Below are positions 1 through 7,707 of a stretch of 23,275 nucleotides of DNA, in pieces (position 1 is the first letter of the stretch; every line of letters starts with the position of its first letter). A model generated the notes under the pieces. The model was given only the letters and a program-made list of their open reading frames with translations, was not told the origin of the DNA and ran no database searches. The position numbers and the translations under genes were made by a program. This DNA comes from DASWJS01 sp036397035 (GTDB lineage: Bacteria > Actinomycetota > AC-67). Location of the stretch: contig DASWJS010000032.1 in the NCBI GenBank assembly GCA_036397035.1, positions 1 to 23,275 on the forward strand, in the 5' to 3' direction.

Positions 1-627
1 CGCATCATCCGGGCCGCGGTCGCGATGCACGCACACTTCCGTGATGAGCATGTCGAGCAGCTGCTGCCTGTCGAGGACCGCCTGGCCGCGTTCGCCCCGC
101 GGGTCATGGGCACGCTCCGGGATCGCGGCAACCCGTTGCCGGATCTCAGCATCCGAGGATGGGAGCGCTTCGCCGAGATCGCGCCGCGAGAGGTCACCGA
201 ACTCGTCTTCGCCATCCACGACCAGCCCGTCACCCTGGCTGGGCCGCTTGTGCAGCGGAGTGGCTCGACGTTGCTGCACGGCGACCTGTGGCTCCCGAAC
301 ATCGCACTCGAGCCGGACGGCATCGTCGTGATCGATTGGGCGCTTGCAACACGAGGGCCGCCGATCGTCGAATTCGCCTCGTTCCTCGCCGGCTGCGCAG
401 CACAGGTCCACGCCACACGTGAGGAGATCCTCGAGGACATCCGCGATATCACGGGTGCGCACCACGACGAAGAAGCCATGCGGATCGGCCTGGTGTCCGG
501 GATCGTCGAGATGGGCTGGAACATGGCCATGCACGTCACCGAGCACGGCGGCAAGGCCGCTCGTGAAACCTTCGACTGGTGGGTCAGCGCGGCTCGCCGC
601 GCGCTCGACGCGGGACTCATCAGCTAA
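1..627 (+). CDS. APH-family phosphotransferase, 5' end missing
   Basis: The reading frame is open from the first base of the window, so the N-lobe is cut off and the ATG at 25 is probably internal. About 208 residues remain. The C-lobe carries the aminoglycoside-phosphotransferase/kinase-like signature: HGDLWLPN (catalytic-loop HGDxxxxN, Asp as base and Asn as metal ligand), then VVIDWALA, the DFG-equivalent metal-binding Asp. The family transfers phosphate from ATP to a small-molecule hydroxyl (aminoglycosides, choline, macrolides, sugars). Nothing here reveals the substrate, so a resistance role should not be assumed. It ends in TAA at 625-627 and is followed by a long stretch without an intact gene. 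The family call is firm; the specificity is unknown. Confidence 0.8.
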   Translation, partial: RIIRAAVAMHAHFRDEHVEQLLPVEDRLAAFAPRVMGTLRDRGNPLPDLSIRGWERFAEIAPREVTELVFAIHDQPVTLAGPLVQRSGSTLLHGDLWLPNIALEPDGIVVIDWALATRGPPIVEFASFLAGCAAQVHATREEILEDIRDITGAHHDEEAMRIGLVSGIVEMGWNMAMHVTEHGGKAARETFDWWVSAARRALDAGLIS

Positions 628-686
628 TTCCGAGGAGCGGATCCGGCGGAGCCCGCTTGTGCTGCTGCTGCTCCGAGGGCTAAAAG

Positions 687-902
687 GTGATTGTTTGCCT
701 GGGGTGGACCCTCACGGGTGCGTTGCCTTGACGCGCGCCATAGGGCGCACGACTCGTGCACGAAGTGCCGGCCGGTGTCTGCGGGTCGTGTGCAGAGCGA
801 TACCTGCGACCTGAGATCGCCGAGAAGATCGAGCGCCTCCTCTCCGCCCCGCCGGCGAGCCGGGAGGAAATACCGGTCTGGAATTTCGCCGAGAGCGCCT
901 GA
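687..902 (+). pseudogene. Remnant of a YgiT-type zinc-finger antitoxin gene
   Basis: From 744 to a TGA at 900-902 one frame reads GARLVHEVPAGVCGSCAERY, then LRPEIAEKIERLL. This matches the second half of YgiT-type (MqsA N-terminal-like) zinc-finger proteins: a VPAxVCxxCxExY knuckle followed by a helix. The frame is closed upstream by TAG at 741-743. The neighbouring frame just upstream reads VALTRAIGRTT, which would supply the usual preceding strand, so a frameshift near 745-755 is likely. A GTG at 687, behind AAAAGG, in the first frame could be the old start, reading MIVCLGW. The N-terminal CxxC pair is not recognisable. No toxin gene is visible beside it. The C-terminal match is convincing; the reconstructed N-terminal half is speculative. 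Confidence 0.45.
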
Positions 903-1287
903 CGCATCTCGGCTACAGCCGGCGACCCGGCCGCAAACTCCGTCACCATTCGGCACCACTTGGCGCCCGATTTCAGCCGACGCCAGCCAACTCGCCAGAC
1001 AGCTCCCATAGCGGGACCGCCGACCAGACCGCCGGGAACGGTAGGCCGCCTCGTCATGGAGCGGAACGTGCGAGCCAAGAGATAGCGCTGGACCACGCTG
1101 GCTCTCCCCACCGCCCCACGCAGGAGGCACGTCTTCTCGTCGTGGCCTCCACGGTCCTGGCATGCCGGACGAAGTCTTGGGCGATTCCAGGGTAGATCCC
1201 GTCGCAGAAGCAGTGCCTCCTATCAAGGAGTCCACGTAGAGCAGCGACGAGGTTGGCCGCCTTCGCGGCGTCAGAGGGCCGGGTGCG
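903..1287. other. Gene-poor stretch
   Basis: No open frame here looks like a real protein. The candidates on both strands are rich in Arg, Ser and Gly, as expected of shadow frames in high-GC DNA, and none carries a motif I recognise. Together with the broken YgiT remnant just upstream it looks like decayed sequence. I see no tRNA, no clear repeat and no convincing terminator. Confidence 0.4.
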
Positions 1288-1929
1288 CTAGATCGGGTTG
1301 GTCAATTCAACCGTGATCGACCTGGTCAGAGTTACGTCCAGCTCGAGGATCTCAGGTTCGGGGTATTGATCAAGAAGGAACGAGTACTCGTTCAGGGTGA
1401 GCACGTAGTCGCTCCGCTCGAACGCGACGCCTGCCTTCACGCCGAACGACTGTTGGTCGCTCCATACGTTCGCGCACACGACGCCCGCGACACAATCGGC
1501 CTCGGAAAACGAGCCCGGTCTCGTCAACGAGAAGTCGAAGTGATTGCAGCAGTCGCCGCCTTCCATCAGGTCCACCACGACGTGAACAGCGTTGCCGAGC
1601 GGGTCGACGTCGAACGCGACCGGCCCCACGGGCCCCTCGTATCCGCCGCTTCCGCGCTCGCACCCACCGTCGCCGCCGCCTGCGCGATACTCAACGACCG
1701 GGTCCTCCGCGTTGGATGTGTTCGTGATTCGCTCGAGTTCGAACGAGAAGTAGTAGAGCGGTGCCGGACCGCACGGCTGGAACTCCGGCGACCACTCGAT
1801 CCAGTCCGGAACCGCGAATGACATCGATAGGGACTCGACTTCCACACGCTGGATCGGATCCGCATCCGCGATGATGCCGGGCGCGACAATCGCCACCGCG
1901 GCTGCCGTCATCAGCCAACCCTTGATCAC
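1288..1929 (-). CDS. Secreted protein of unknown function
   Basis: I do not recognise this family. The chosen GTG start at 1929 gives a 213-residue protein and has a good ribosome site (GAGGAG and AGGGGG just upstream). Longer readings to 2001 add a charged stretch that would bury the signal peptide. The N-terminus (VIKGWLMTAAAVAIVAPGII, then ADA) is a typical Sec signal peptide. The mature part is acidic, rich in aromatic residues and beta-branched segments, and contains several Cys (GGDGGCERGS, GGDCCNHFDF, EADCVAGVVC) that could form disulfides outside the cell. It is divergent from the small membrane protein gene at 2102. Existence as a gene is likely; function is unknown. Confidence 0.7.
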   Translation of the reverse strand: MIKGWLMTAAAVAIVAPGIIADADPIQRVEVESLSMSFAVPDWIEWSPEFQPCGPAPLYYFSFELERITNTSNAEDPVVEYRAGGGDGGCERGSGGYEGPVGPVAFDVDPLGNAVHVVVDLMEGGDCCNHFDFSLTRPGSFSEADCVAGVVCANVWSDQQSFGVKAGVAFERSDYVLTLNEYSFLLDQYPEPEILELDVTLTRSITVELTNPI

Positions 1930-2101
1930 AAACCCCCTCGGTTTCTCCTCGCGAAAGGGGTTCGCCGCCCGGCCACAGTTGTCCTGCCTTCGCCAGGTCA
2001 ATGCCCCTCACTGAACGAGAACGTCCGCCTACCGGCGATGGGTCGCGATCCGCCCTGCGCGGACCTGTCGTCGTGACTCGAGATGCGGCACGATAGGGTC
2101 C

Positions 2102-2329
2102 GTGCTCACGGTCTTCGGCGTCGCTTCGCTCACCTTCATGATGGTGATGTACGCGCTCGAACGGCGTCGGAGGGTGTTCGTGCTGGGCTTCGCAGCCGGC
2201 TGCGCGCTCTCCAGCGCCTACGGGTTCCTCGCCGGGGCGTGGCCGTTCGGCGTGATCGAAGCGATCTGGTGCGCGATCGCGCTCCGCCGATGGCTCACGG
2301 GCGGACGATCGCGCGCGTCGCGGGCCTAG
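2102..2329 (+). CDS. Small two-helix membrane protein
   Basis: This 75-residue protein starts at GTG 2102. It has two hydrophobic segments: residues about 2-18 (LTVFGVASLTFMMVMYALE) and about 25-47 (VFVLGFAAGCALSSAYGFLAG), the second running into WPFGVIEAIW. A basic tail (RRWLTGGRSRASRA) should stay in the cytoplasm by the positive-inside rule. The pattern of a short Arg-rich loop between the helices and an AWPFGVIEAIWxxIALRRW end resembles small uncharacterised actinobacterial membrane proteins I have seen, but I cannot name a family. It stands alone: about 170 bases separate it from the divergent upstream gene and 150 from the sulfatase gene downstream. Confidence 0.65.
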   Translation: MLTVFGVASLTFMMVMYALERRRRVFVLGFAAGCALSSAYGFLAGAWPFGVIEAIWCAIALRRWLTGGRSRASRA

Positions 2330-2479
2330 CAGCCGTCGAGTCGCCGAACAGCCCCTCGCGACGGGAGACGAGCACGGTCTCACCGGCCTCTTGGCGCCGC
2401 GCCTCGCCGGGAACAATGGCGAGCAGGGTTCGGCGGCGGCTCTGTCGAAGTAGCGCCCCGGCGACGGGAGGGGACGAAC

Positions 2480-4012
2480 GTGCGACGGTCGGTCTTGGTG
2501 CTCGCGCTCTTGCTTGCCCTCGGGGCGGCGCCGCATGCGCGCACCGACACCGCGAAGCCGAACATCGTGGTCATCATGACCGACGACCAGACGATCGCCC
2601 AGATGCAGATGATGACCGCGACGAACGCGCTCATCGCCGGCGAGGGAGCGACCTTCACGCGCTCGTACGTCTCGTTCCCGTTGTGCTGTCCGTCGCGCGC
2701 GACGTTCCTCACGGGCCAGTACGCGCACAACCACGGCGTGCTCGAGATCGGTCCGCCAACCGGGGGGCACGACCGCCTCGACCACTCCAGCACCCTGCCC
2801 GTGTGGCTCGACGAAGCCGGCTACCAAACCATCCACATCGGCAAGTACCTCAACGACTACGGAACCAACGACCCCTACGAGATCCCGCCGGGGTGGGACG
2901 AGTGGCGCACGGCGGTGGACCCGACCACGTACTGGATGTGGGGCTACACACTCAACGAAAACGGCACGCTGAACACCTACGGGACCTTCGAAGAAGAGGA
3001 CGAGGAGAACTACCAGACCTACGTCTACCGTGACAAGGCGCTGGCCGCGATCGACGCGGCGGTCGACGCCGGCGACCCGTTCTTCCTCAACCTGTGGTTC
3101 CTGGCGCCGCACCGCGAGGTGTTCACGCTCAAGCGACAGCTCCCCCCGCGCGCCGCGCCCGGACCCGACCGCGAAGCCTTCGACGACGAGGTCATGCCCC
3201 GGCCGCCCTCGTTCAACGAGCCGGACGTCACCGACAAGCCGCTCTACATCCAGGTGAAGCCGCCCCTGGACGAAACCGCGATCGGGTTGATCGAGACGCG
3301 CTGGGAGATGGAGCACGAGGCGTTGCTCGCGGTGGACCGCGCGGTCGAGGCGGTCGTGAACAAGCTCGAGGACCGCGGCGTGCTGGACGACACCTACGTC
3401 ATCTTCACCTCGGACAACGGCTACTTCCACGGGGAGCACCGGACCCCGGACGAGAAGATCCTGGCGTACGAGCCGTCGACGGCCGTGCCGCTGGTCATGC
3501 GCGGCCCGGCGATCCCCGCCGGGACGGTCATCGACGAGCCGGTCGTCAACGTCGACCTCGCGCCGACGATCGTCGAGCTGACCGGCGCCGCCTCGACCCT
3601 GGTGATGGACGGGCGCTCGCTGGTGCCGTTCCTCGACGGCGCGCACGAGCCCACGACGCGACCGATGCTGCTGGAGGCCTACTGGCCGGTCGGCTCGACC
3701 GGCCGCTTCTTCGTCGAGGAGGTCACCAGCCCCGGCGAAGAAGGCGAGGGCGGCGAAGGTCTGCCGCTCAACAAAGCGGTGATGAGCTATCACGCCATCC
3801 ACACCGGCCGGTTCGTCTACATCGAGTACGACACCGGCGAGCACGAGCTGTACGACCTCACCGTAGACCCGCACCAGATCGGCTCGAAGCACCTCGATCC
3901 GGCGTACCTCGACACTCAGCTCGCGCTCGCCCGGGAGCTGGAGCGCCTCCGGTTCTGCAGCGGCGAGGGGTGCGCCCAAGAGACCGGACCGATCCCCGAA
4001 CCGGAGAGCTGA
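2480..4012 (+). CDS. Secreted sulfatase (formylglycine-dependent type)
   Basis: The 510-residue protein starts at GTG 2480 behind GGGAGGGG. It has a signal peptide (RRSVLVLALLLALGAAPHA) and then the sulfatase core: KPNIVVIMTDDQ with metal-binding Asp35-Asp36, the formylglycine motif C69-C-P-S-R73, TGQYAHNHG, IGKYLNDYG with the active-site Lys, and FTSDNGYFHGEHR with the second metal pair. It would hydrolyse sulfate esters outside the cytoplasm after Cys69 is converted to formylglycine by an FGE or anSME enzyme, which is not encoded here. Family knowledge suggests a polysaccharide- or N-acetylglucosamine-sulfatase-like substrate, but this cannot be resolved. Its stop lies two bases before the ATG of the esterase gene, so the two are probably one transcript. 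Confidence 0.9.
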   Translation: MRRSVLVLALLLALGAAPHARTDTAKPNIVVIMTDDQTIAQMQMMTATNALIAGEGATFTRSYVSFPLCCPSRATFLTGQYAHNHGVLEIGPPTGGHDRLDHSSTLPVWLDEAGYQTIHIGKYLNDYGTNDPYEIPPGWDEWRTAVDPTTYWMWGYTLNENGTLNTYGTFEEEDEENYQTYVYRDKALAAIDAAVDAGDPFFLNLWFLAPHREVFTLKRQLPPRAAPGPDREAFDDEVMPRPPSFNEPDVTDKPLYIQVKPPLDETAIGLIETRWEMEHEALLAVDRAVEAVVNKLEDRGVLDDTYVIFTSDNGYFHGEHRTPDEKILAYEPSTAVPLVMRGPAIPAGTVIDEPVVNVDLAPTIVELTGAASTLVMDGRSLVPFLDGAHEPTTRPMLLEAYWPVGSTGRFFVEEVTSPGEEGEGGEGLPLNKAVMSYHAIHTGRFVYIEYDTGEHELYDLTVDPHQIGSKHLDPAYLDTQLALARELERLRFCSGEGCAQETGPIPEPES

Positions 4013-4014
4013 CA

Positions 4015-6009
4015 ATGCGTCGAACGGTGCTGCTGTCGACGATCCTGGTGCTGGCCGGCATGCCCGCCATGGCCGATCCTCCCACGGGCGTTTCCCCCAA
4101 GAAGATCGCGGGGACTTGGCGGTACCAAACGGGGAAGTGGATCTACACGGACTTCGTCTACGACGACTACGGGGCGGACACGATCGCGCGCGGCCAGCCG
4201 AACGTCGTCACGCTCGCCCCGACCGCGGGCGACTTCCGGTATCCGGGCGGCGACACCGAGGCCGGCAACGCGGCCGACATCGTCGAGGTTCGCGTGCGGA
4301 TCTCGCCGCCCGACGACGACGATCTGCGCGTGCACGTGCGACTGCAGTCGCTGGTCGATCCCGCGCTGCCGGCGATCTGGGTCAGCGTGGACGGCGCCGA
4401 GACGATCGTCACCGAGCACAACGCCGACGAGATCGACCCGACCGAGAACACGATCATGTTCACGCTGCCGGGAGCGGCGGCCGGCGGCGGGAGCATCGCG
4501 CTGAACGTCGGCGCCGGCCTCCACGACGGCGACGGCGGACTCCGCGAGGGCGTGCCGGGCTCGGCCTACGCGCAACCGGACGAGTTCACCACCGGTGGCC
4601 CGACCGAGGCGCGCCTGTTCGACCTGGCCTTCAACACGCGCGCGCTCGAAGGCCGGGGCGGCGCCTGGAACGAGGACGTCCAGTCCCGGCTGCTGGCCGA
4701 AGGGGACTTGGAGCCGTTCGCGCAGACGATCGACCTCGATGCGCTGGCGGCCAACGAGACGGTGGAGCCGCCGGTCGAACCGGGCTACGCCGTTCGGATC
4801 TTCGAGTCGCGCCAGGACTTGGGCGAGGGCATGCGCGGCTCGTTCCCTCAATACCGCGGACGGCTGCAGCCCTACGCGCTGTGGATCCCGGAGGACTACG
4901 ACCCGCAGACCCCGACGCCGTTGCTGTTGAACCTGCACTCGCTGTCGGTCCACCACAACCAGTACCGGGGCGGCGAGGACCCGGCGGCCTCGTATTCCAC
5001 GATGTACGAACAGGTCGAAGACGGGCTCGGCGCGATCGTCGTCACGCCTCTGGCCCGCGGGCCCGACGGCTGGTACCAGGACGAAGCGCTGATCGACACG
5101 CTCGAGGTCTGGGCCGACGCCGTCGAGTCGTTCAACATCGACCCGGATCGGGTCTACGTCGGCGGCTACTCGATGGGAGGCTTCGGCACGTACCGACTGG
5201 CGACGCTGATGCCGGACTCGTTCGCGAGCGCCGTGAGCATCGTCGGCCCGCCGGCCGACGGGATCTGGGCGTATCCGGCCGAGCCGACCGGGGGCGCCGA
5301 CGACCCCACGTTCACCCACCCACAACTGGAGAGCACGCTGCACGTGCCGTTCTGGATCACCCAGGGCGTGGAGGACGAGTTGGTCCCGTTCACCGGCGTC
5401 ACCGTCCAGGCGCAGCGCTTCGGCGAGCTTGGGCACGAGTATCGGTACGCGCTGCACCCGGTCGGGGATCACTTCGCCTTTGCGTTCCTGGACGAGTGGA
5501 GCCGTGAGATCGGCTGGCTCGCCTCCCACCCCACGCGCGTGACCGACCCGCGGCGCGTGACCCTGGACGTGCGCCCGGCCTCGTGGGCATCCGGCGCGGA
5601 CGCCACGATCCTGGGGCATCTGCACGCGCTGGTCGAGGAGATCGGCGCGCGGCTCGACGGCGCCTACTGGGTGGGCGACGTCGTGATCGCCGGGGGCGAC
5701 GACGTCACCGGCGAGGTGGATCTGACCTCAGGCGGAATCCCTTCGACGCAGACCGGGGTCGCTTCGGTCACCGCCCCCGGCGTCGACGGCCCGTCCCCGT
5801 ACCTGCTCACCGGACAGGACAAGGTGTTCGGCGACGTCGCGGCCGAAGACTCCTTGACCGGCAGGTTGTCGGGCGTGACTTCCGTCACCGTGGACGTCGA
5901 GCGAGCCGGCCTGTCCGATGCGCCCGCCGTCGCGGTGACGTCGAACGTCCCGGCCACGATCACCTTCGTCCGCGACGGTGCCGTGGTGGGTTCGGTCGCA
6001 GTCGGCTAA
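4015..6009 (+). CDS. Exported multidomain alpha/beta-hydrolase esterase
   Basis: The 664-residue protein starts at ATG 4015, two bases after the sulfatase stop. It has a signal peptide (RRTVLLSTILVLAGMPAMA). Residues about 25-240 form a beta-rich module containing an acidic ISPPDDDDLRVHVRL stretch, possibly a sugar-binding or glucodextranase-C-like sandwich. Residues about 265-500 are an alpha/beta hydrolase with nucleophile Ser386 in GGYSMGGFG, probable acid Asp454 in GVEDELVPF and His486 in VGDHFAF. LLLNLHSLSVHHNQY is the oxyanion region. The last 150 residues are Gly/Thr/Val-rich and may be another binding domain. The layout resembles PHB-depolymerase/carbohydrate-esterase-like enzymes. 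Pairing with a sulfatase suggests de-decoration of an acylated, sulfated polymer; this is inference. Its TAA overlaps the convergent sigma factor's stop. Confidence 0.8.
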   Translation: MRRTVLLSTILVLAGMPAMADPPTGVSPKKIAGTWRYQTGKWIYTDFVYDDYGADTIARGQPNVVTLAPTAGDFRYPGGDTEAGNAADIVEVRVRISPPDDDDLRVHVRLQSLVDPALPAIWVSVDGAETIVTEHNADEIDPTENTIMFTLPGAAAGGGSIALNVGAGLHDGDGGLREGVPGSAYAQPDEFTTGGPTEARLFDLAFNTRALEGRGGAWNEDVQSRLLAEGDLEPFAQTIDLDALAANETVEPPVEPGYAVRIFESRQDLGEGMRGSFPQYRGRLQPYALWIPEDYDPQTPTPLLLNLHSLSVHHNQYRGGEDPAASYSTMYEQVEDGLGAIVVTPLARGPDGWYQDEALIDTLEVWADAVESFNIDPDRVYVGGYSMGGFGTYRLATLMPDSFASAVSIVGPPADGIWAYPAEPTGGADDPTFTHPQLESTLHVPFWITQGVEDELVPFTGVTVQAQRFGELGHEYRYALHPVGDHFAFAFLDEWSREIGWLASHPTRVTDPRRVTLDVRPASWASGADATILGHLHALVEEIGARLDGAYWVGDVVIAGGDDVTGEVDLTSGGIPSTQTGVASVTAPGVDGPSPYLLTGQDKVFGDVAAEDSLTGRLSGVTSVTVDVERAGLSDAPAVAVTSNVPATITFVRDGAVVGSVAVG

Positions 6010-7244
6010 GCCCAGCCCGAAAGTCCGGCGCTCGAGGCTCGTCGTTCGAGAAAAGCGCGTTCGGTCTCGTTGGTGGTCAGCTCGATCGCCCGCCGGTAGG
6101 CGCTCGCCGCTTCGTCGTTTCGGCCGAGCCGCCGCAACAGGTCCGCTCGCGCGGCGTGGAACAGGTGATAGCCGTCCAATTGCTCGCGCAGCGAATCGAC
6201 GATCGGAAGGCCGCGCGCCGGGCCGTCGGCCATCGCGACCGCGACGGCGTGATTGAGCGCCACGACCGGCGTCGGCGTCATCGCCCGCAGCGTCGCGTAG
6301 AGGCCGGCGATCTGCGGCCAGTCGGTGTCCTCCGGGCGCGGCGCGCGGGCGTGCAGCGCGGCGATCGCGGCCTGCACCTGGTAGGGCCCGGCGCGACCCT
6401 TCGGCAACGCGGACGCCAGCGTCGCGAGCCCTTCGTCGATCATCTCGTGATCCCATCGCGCTCGGTCCTGGTCCTCCAGCAGCACGAGGTCGCCTTCCGC
6501 GGAGACGCGCGTCGCGCGGCGCGAGTGCTGCAACAGCATCAGCGCGAGCAACCCGGCGGCTTCGGGTTCGGCGGGCATCAGCGCGAGGAGCAACCGCGCG
6601 AGCCGGATCGCCTCGTCGCACAGGTCCACCCGCACGAGCGAACCGCTCGTCGCGGCGTATCCCTCGTTGAACACCAGGTAGAGCACGGCCAGGACGCCGG
6701 GCAGCCGCTCGAGCAACAGCTCCGGCGGCGGCACGCGGTACGGGATACCCGCGTCGCGGATCTTGCGCTTGGCGCGCGTGACGCGCTTGGTCATCGCGGG
6801 CTCGGTGACGAGGAACGCGCGCGCGATCTCGGTCGTCGACAGTCCGCTCAGCGTCTTGAGGGTCAATGCGACGCGGGCGTCCATCGGCAGCGCGGGATGG
6901 CAGCACGTGAAGATCAGGCGAAGCCGCTCGTCCGGGATCGCGTCCACGTCGATGCCGTCTCGTCCGAGCGATTCCAGATCCGCGAGCAGCGCGCTCTTCT
7001 CCCGCAGGCGGCGCTCGCGGCGCAGGCGATCGATCGCCCGGTTGCGCGCCGTCGTCGTGATCCATGCGGCGGGATTCGCCGGCGTGCCGCGCGACGGCCA
7101 CGTCCGGAGCGCTTCGGCGAAGGCCTCCTGCACGGCGTCCTCGGCGAGGTCGAAGTCGCCCAGGATCCGGATCAAGGTCGCGACCACCCGTCCGTGCTCC
7201 CGACGGAACAGGTGGTCGACGACCTCGCGCGCGCCGGCTGCTAC
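6006..7244 (-). CDS. ECF sigma factor, ECF42/COG4941 type
   Basis: The protein of about 412 residues has sigma region 2 (VVATLIRILGDFDLAEDAVQEAFAEAL with WPSRGTPANPAAWITTTARNRAIDRLRR) and region 4 (LTLKTLSGLSTTEIARAFLVTEPAMTKRVTRAKRKI). A long helical C-terminal extension follows (FNEGYAATSG, LALMLLQHSRR, ALNHAVAVAMADGP), characteristic of ECF42/COG4941 sigma factors and thought to regulate them in place of an anti-sigma factor. These genes normally sit next to a YCII (DGPF) gene, and here a shortened one lies directly upstream. The start is a problem: similarity reaches back to about 7235, but the only canonical start nearby is GTG 7187, inside region 2. The boundary given is a GTA codon next to the YCII stop, set by similarity and not by a start codon. 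The stop overlaps the esterase stop by four bases. Confidence 0.85.
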   Translation of the reverse strand, partial: VAAGAREVVDHLFRREHGRVVATLIRILGDFDLAEDAVQEAFAEALRTWPSRGTPANPAAWITTTARNRAIDRLRRERRLREKSALLADLESLGRDGIDVDAIPDERLRLIFTCCHPALPMDARVALTLKTLSGLSTTEIARAFLVTEPAMTKRVTRAKRKIRDAGIPYRVPPPELLLERLPGVLAVLYLVFNEGYAATSGSLVRVDLCDEAIRLARLLLALMPAEPEAAGLLALMLLQHSRRATRVSAEGDLVLLEDQDRARWDHEMIDEGLATLASALPKGRAGPYQVQAAIAALHARAPRPEDTDWPQIAGLYATLRAMTPTPVVALNHAVAVAMADGPARGLPIVDSLREQLDGYHLFHAARADLLRRLGRNDEAASAYRRAIELTTNETERAFLERRASSAGLSGWA

Positions 7245-7390
7245 GTCTGTTGCCCCGTCTCGTCGAATTCCATGATCGGCCTGATCTCGACCGAGCCGTG
7301 CCCGACGTCCTTCATGTTCACGTCCTGCTCGGCGGGGGTCATCGCGGCCCGAGCCTGCTCGTCGCCGTAGATCAGCAGCAAGTACCTCAC
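7241..7390 (-). pseudogene. YCII-family protein reduced to 49 residues by an in-frame deletion
   Basis: The frame runs from GTG 7390, behind GAGGAGGAC, to TAG at 7241-7243. It reads MRYLLLIYGDEQARAAMTPA, then EQDVNMKDVGHGSVEIRPIM and EFDETGQQT. The first 22 residues match the start of YCII/DGPF proteins, and GHGSVEIRPIMEF matches their very end. The central 60-70 residues, including the DGPF signature and most of the ferredoxin-like fold, are absent, yet the frame and both ends are intact. The usual length is roughly 110-125 residues. It is either a deletion pseudogene kept for translational coupling to the sigma factor downstream, or a relic microprotein. A misassembly is possible but the junction is clean. 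Confidence 0.65.
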
Positions 7391-7707
7391 GTCGTCCTCC
7401 TCTCGACCGGCGACCCCTCGGCCGCCTCACTGTAACGACGAACGAGATCGCCCGGTCGGGACACTCGCCGGTGTCAATCGAGCGTGACCACATTCGGTGC
7501 TGCCGCGCGAACGATGCACGTTCCGGGCCGCGACATGGAGACCGATACGCCCACTTTGGAGGCTTGCGGAACCCTAGACGCGCCGGGGCGGGGCGCGCTA
7601 ACGTTCGAGCACAACTCGCCATTCCGATCTTTCGAAGCCGACATCGTTCCCCGCCCGGCGTGGCACACCGTCGAACGAAAGAGGCGCGCCCTGCGAAAGG
7701 CGGTCAG
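7391..7707. promoter_or_regulatory. Divergent intergenic region between YCII/sigma and H-NOX genes
   Basis: This stretch of about 317 bases lies between two divergent units and should hold both promoters. On the minus strand a TTGACA hexamer lies at about 7471-7476, overlapped by the inverted repeat GACAC-N6-GTGTC (7460-7475). On the plus side there is a GAACG-N5-CGTTC repeat at 7509-7523. I could not pair either with a convincing -10 box. A frame open through 7484-7711 looks like non-coding translation (Arg/Pro/Thr-rich, no motif), so I do not call it a gene. Confidence 0.35.

Noticed and set aside
1..627. Calling this gene an aminoglycoside resistance gene
   Set aside because: The APH fold covers many substrates, the N-terminal lobe is missing, and nothing in the context suggests resistance.
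903..1287. Mobile-element remnant or recombinase fragment in the gene-poor stretch
   Set aside because: No transposase or recombinase motif in any frame and no terminal inverted repeats were seen.
1691..4015. Very long minus-strand open frame (774 codons) opposite the sulfatase gene
   Set aside because: Its translation is an Arg/Val/Asp-rich shadow with no domain, while the plus strand carries a full sulfatase with all motifs. Long antisense frames are expected at this GC.
3916..5625. 569-codon minus-strand open frame opposite the esterase gene
   Set aside because: Same reason: antisense shadow of a signal-peptide hydrolase with a clear catalytic triad.
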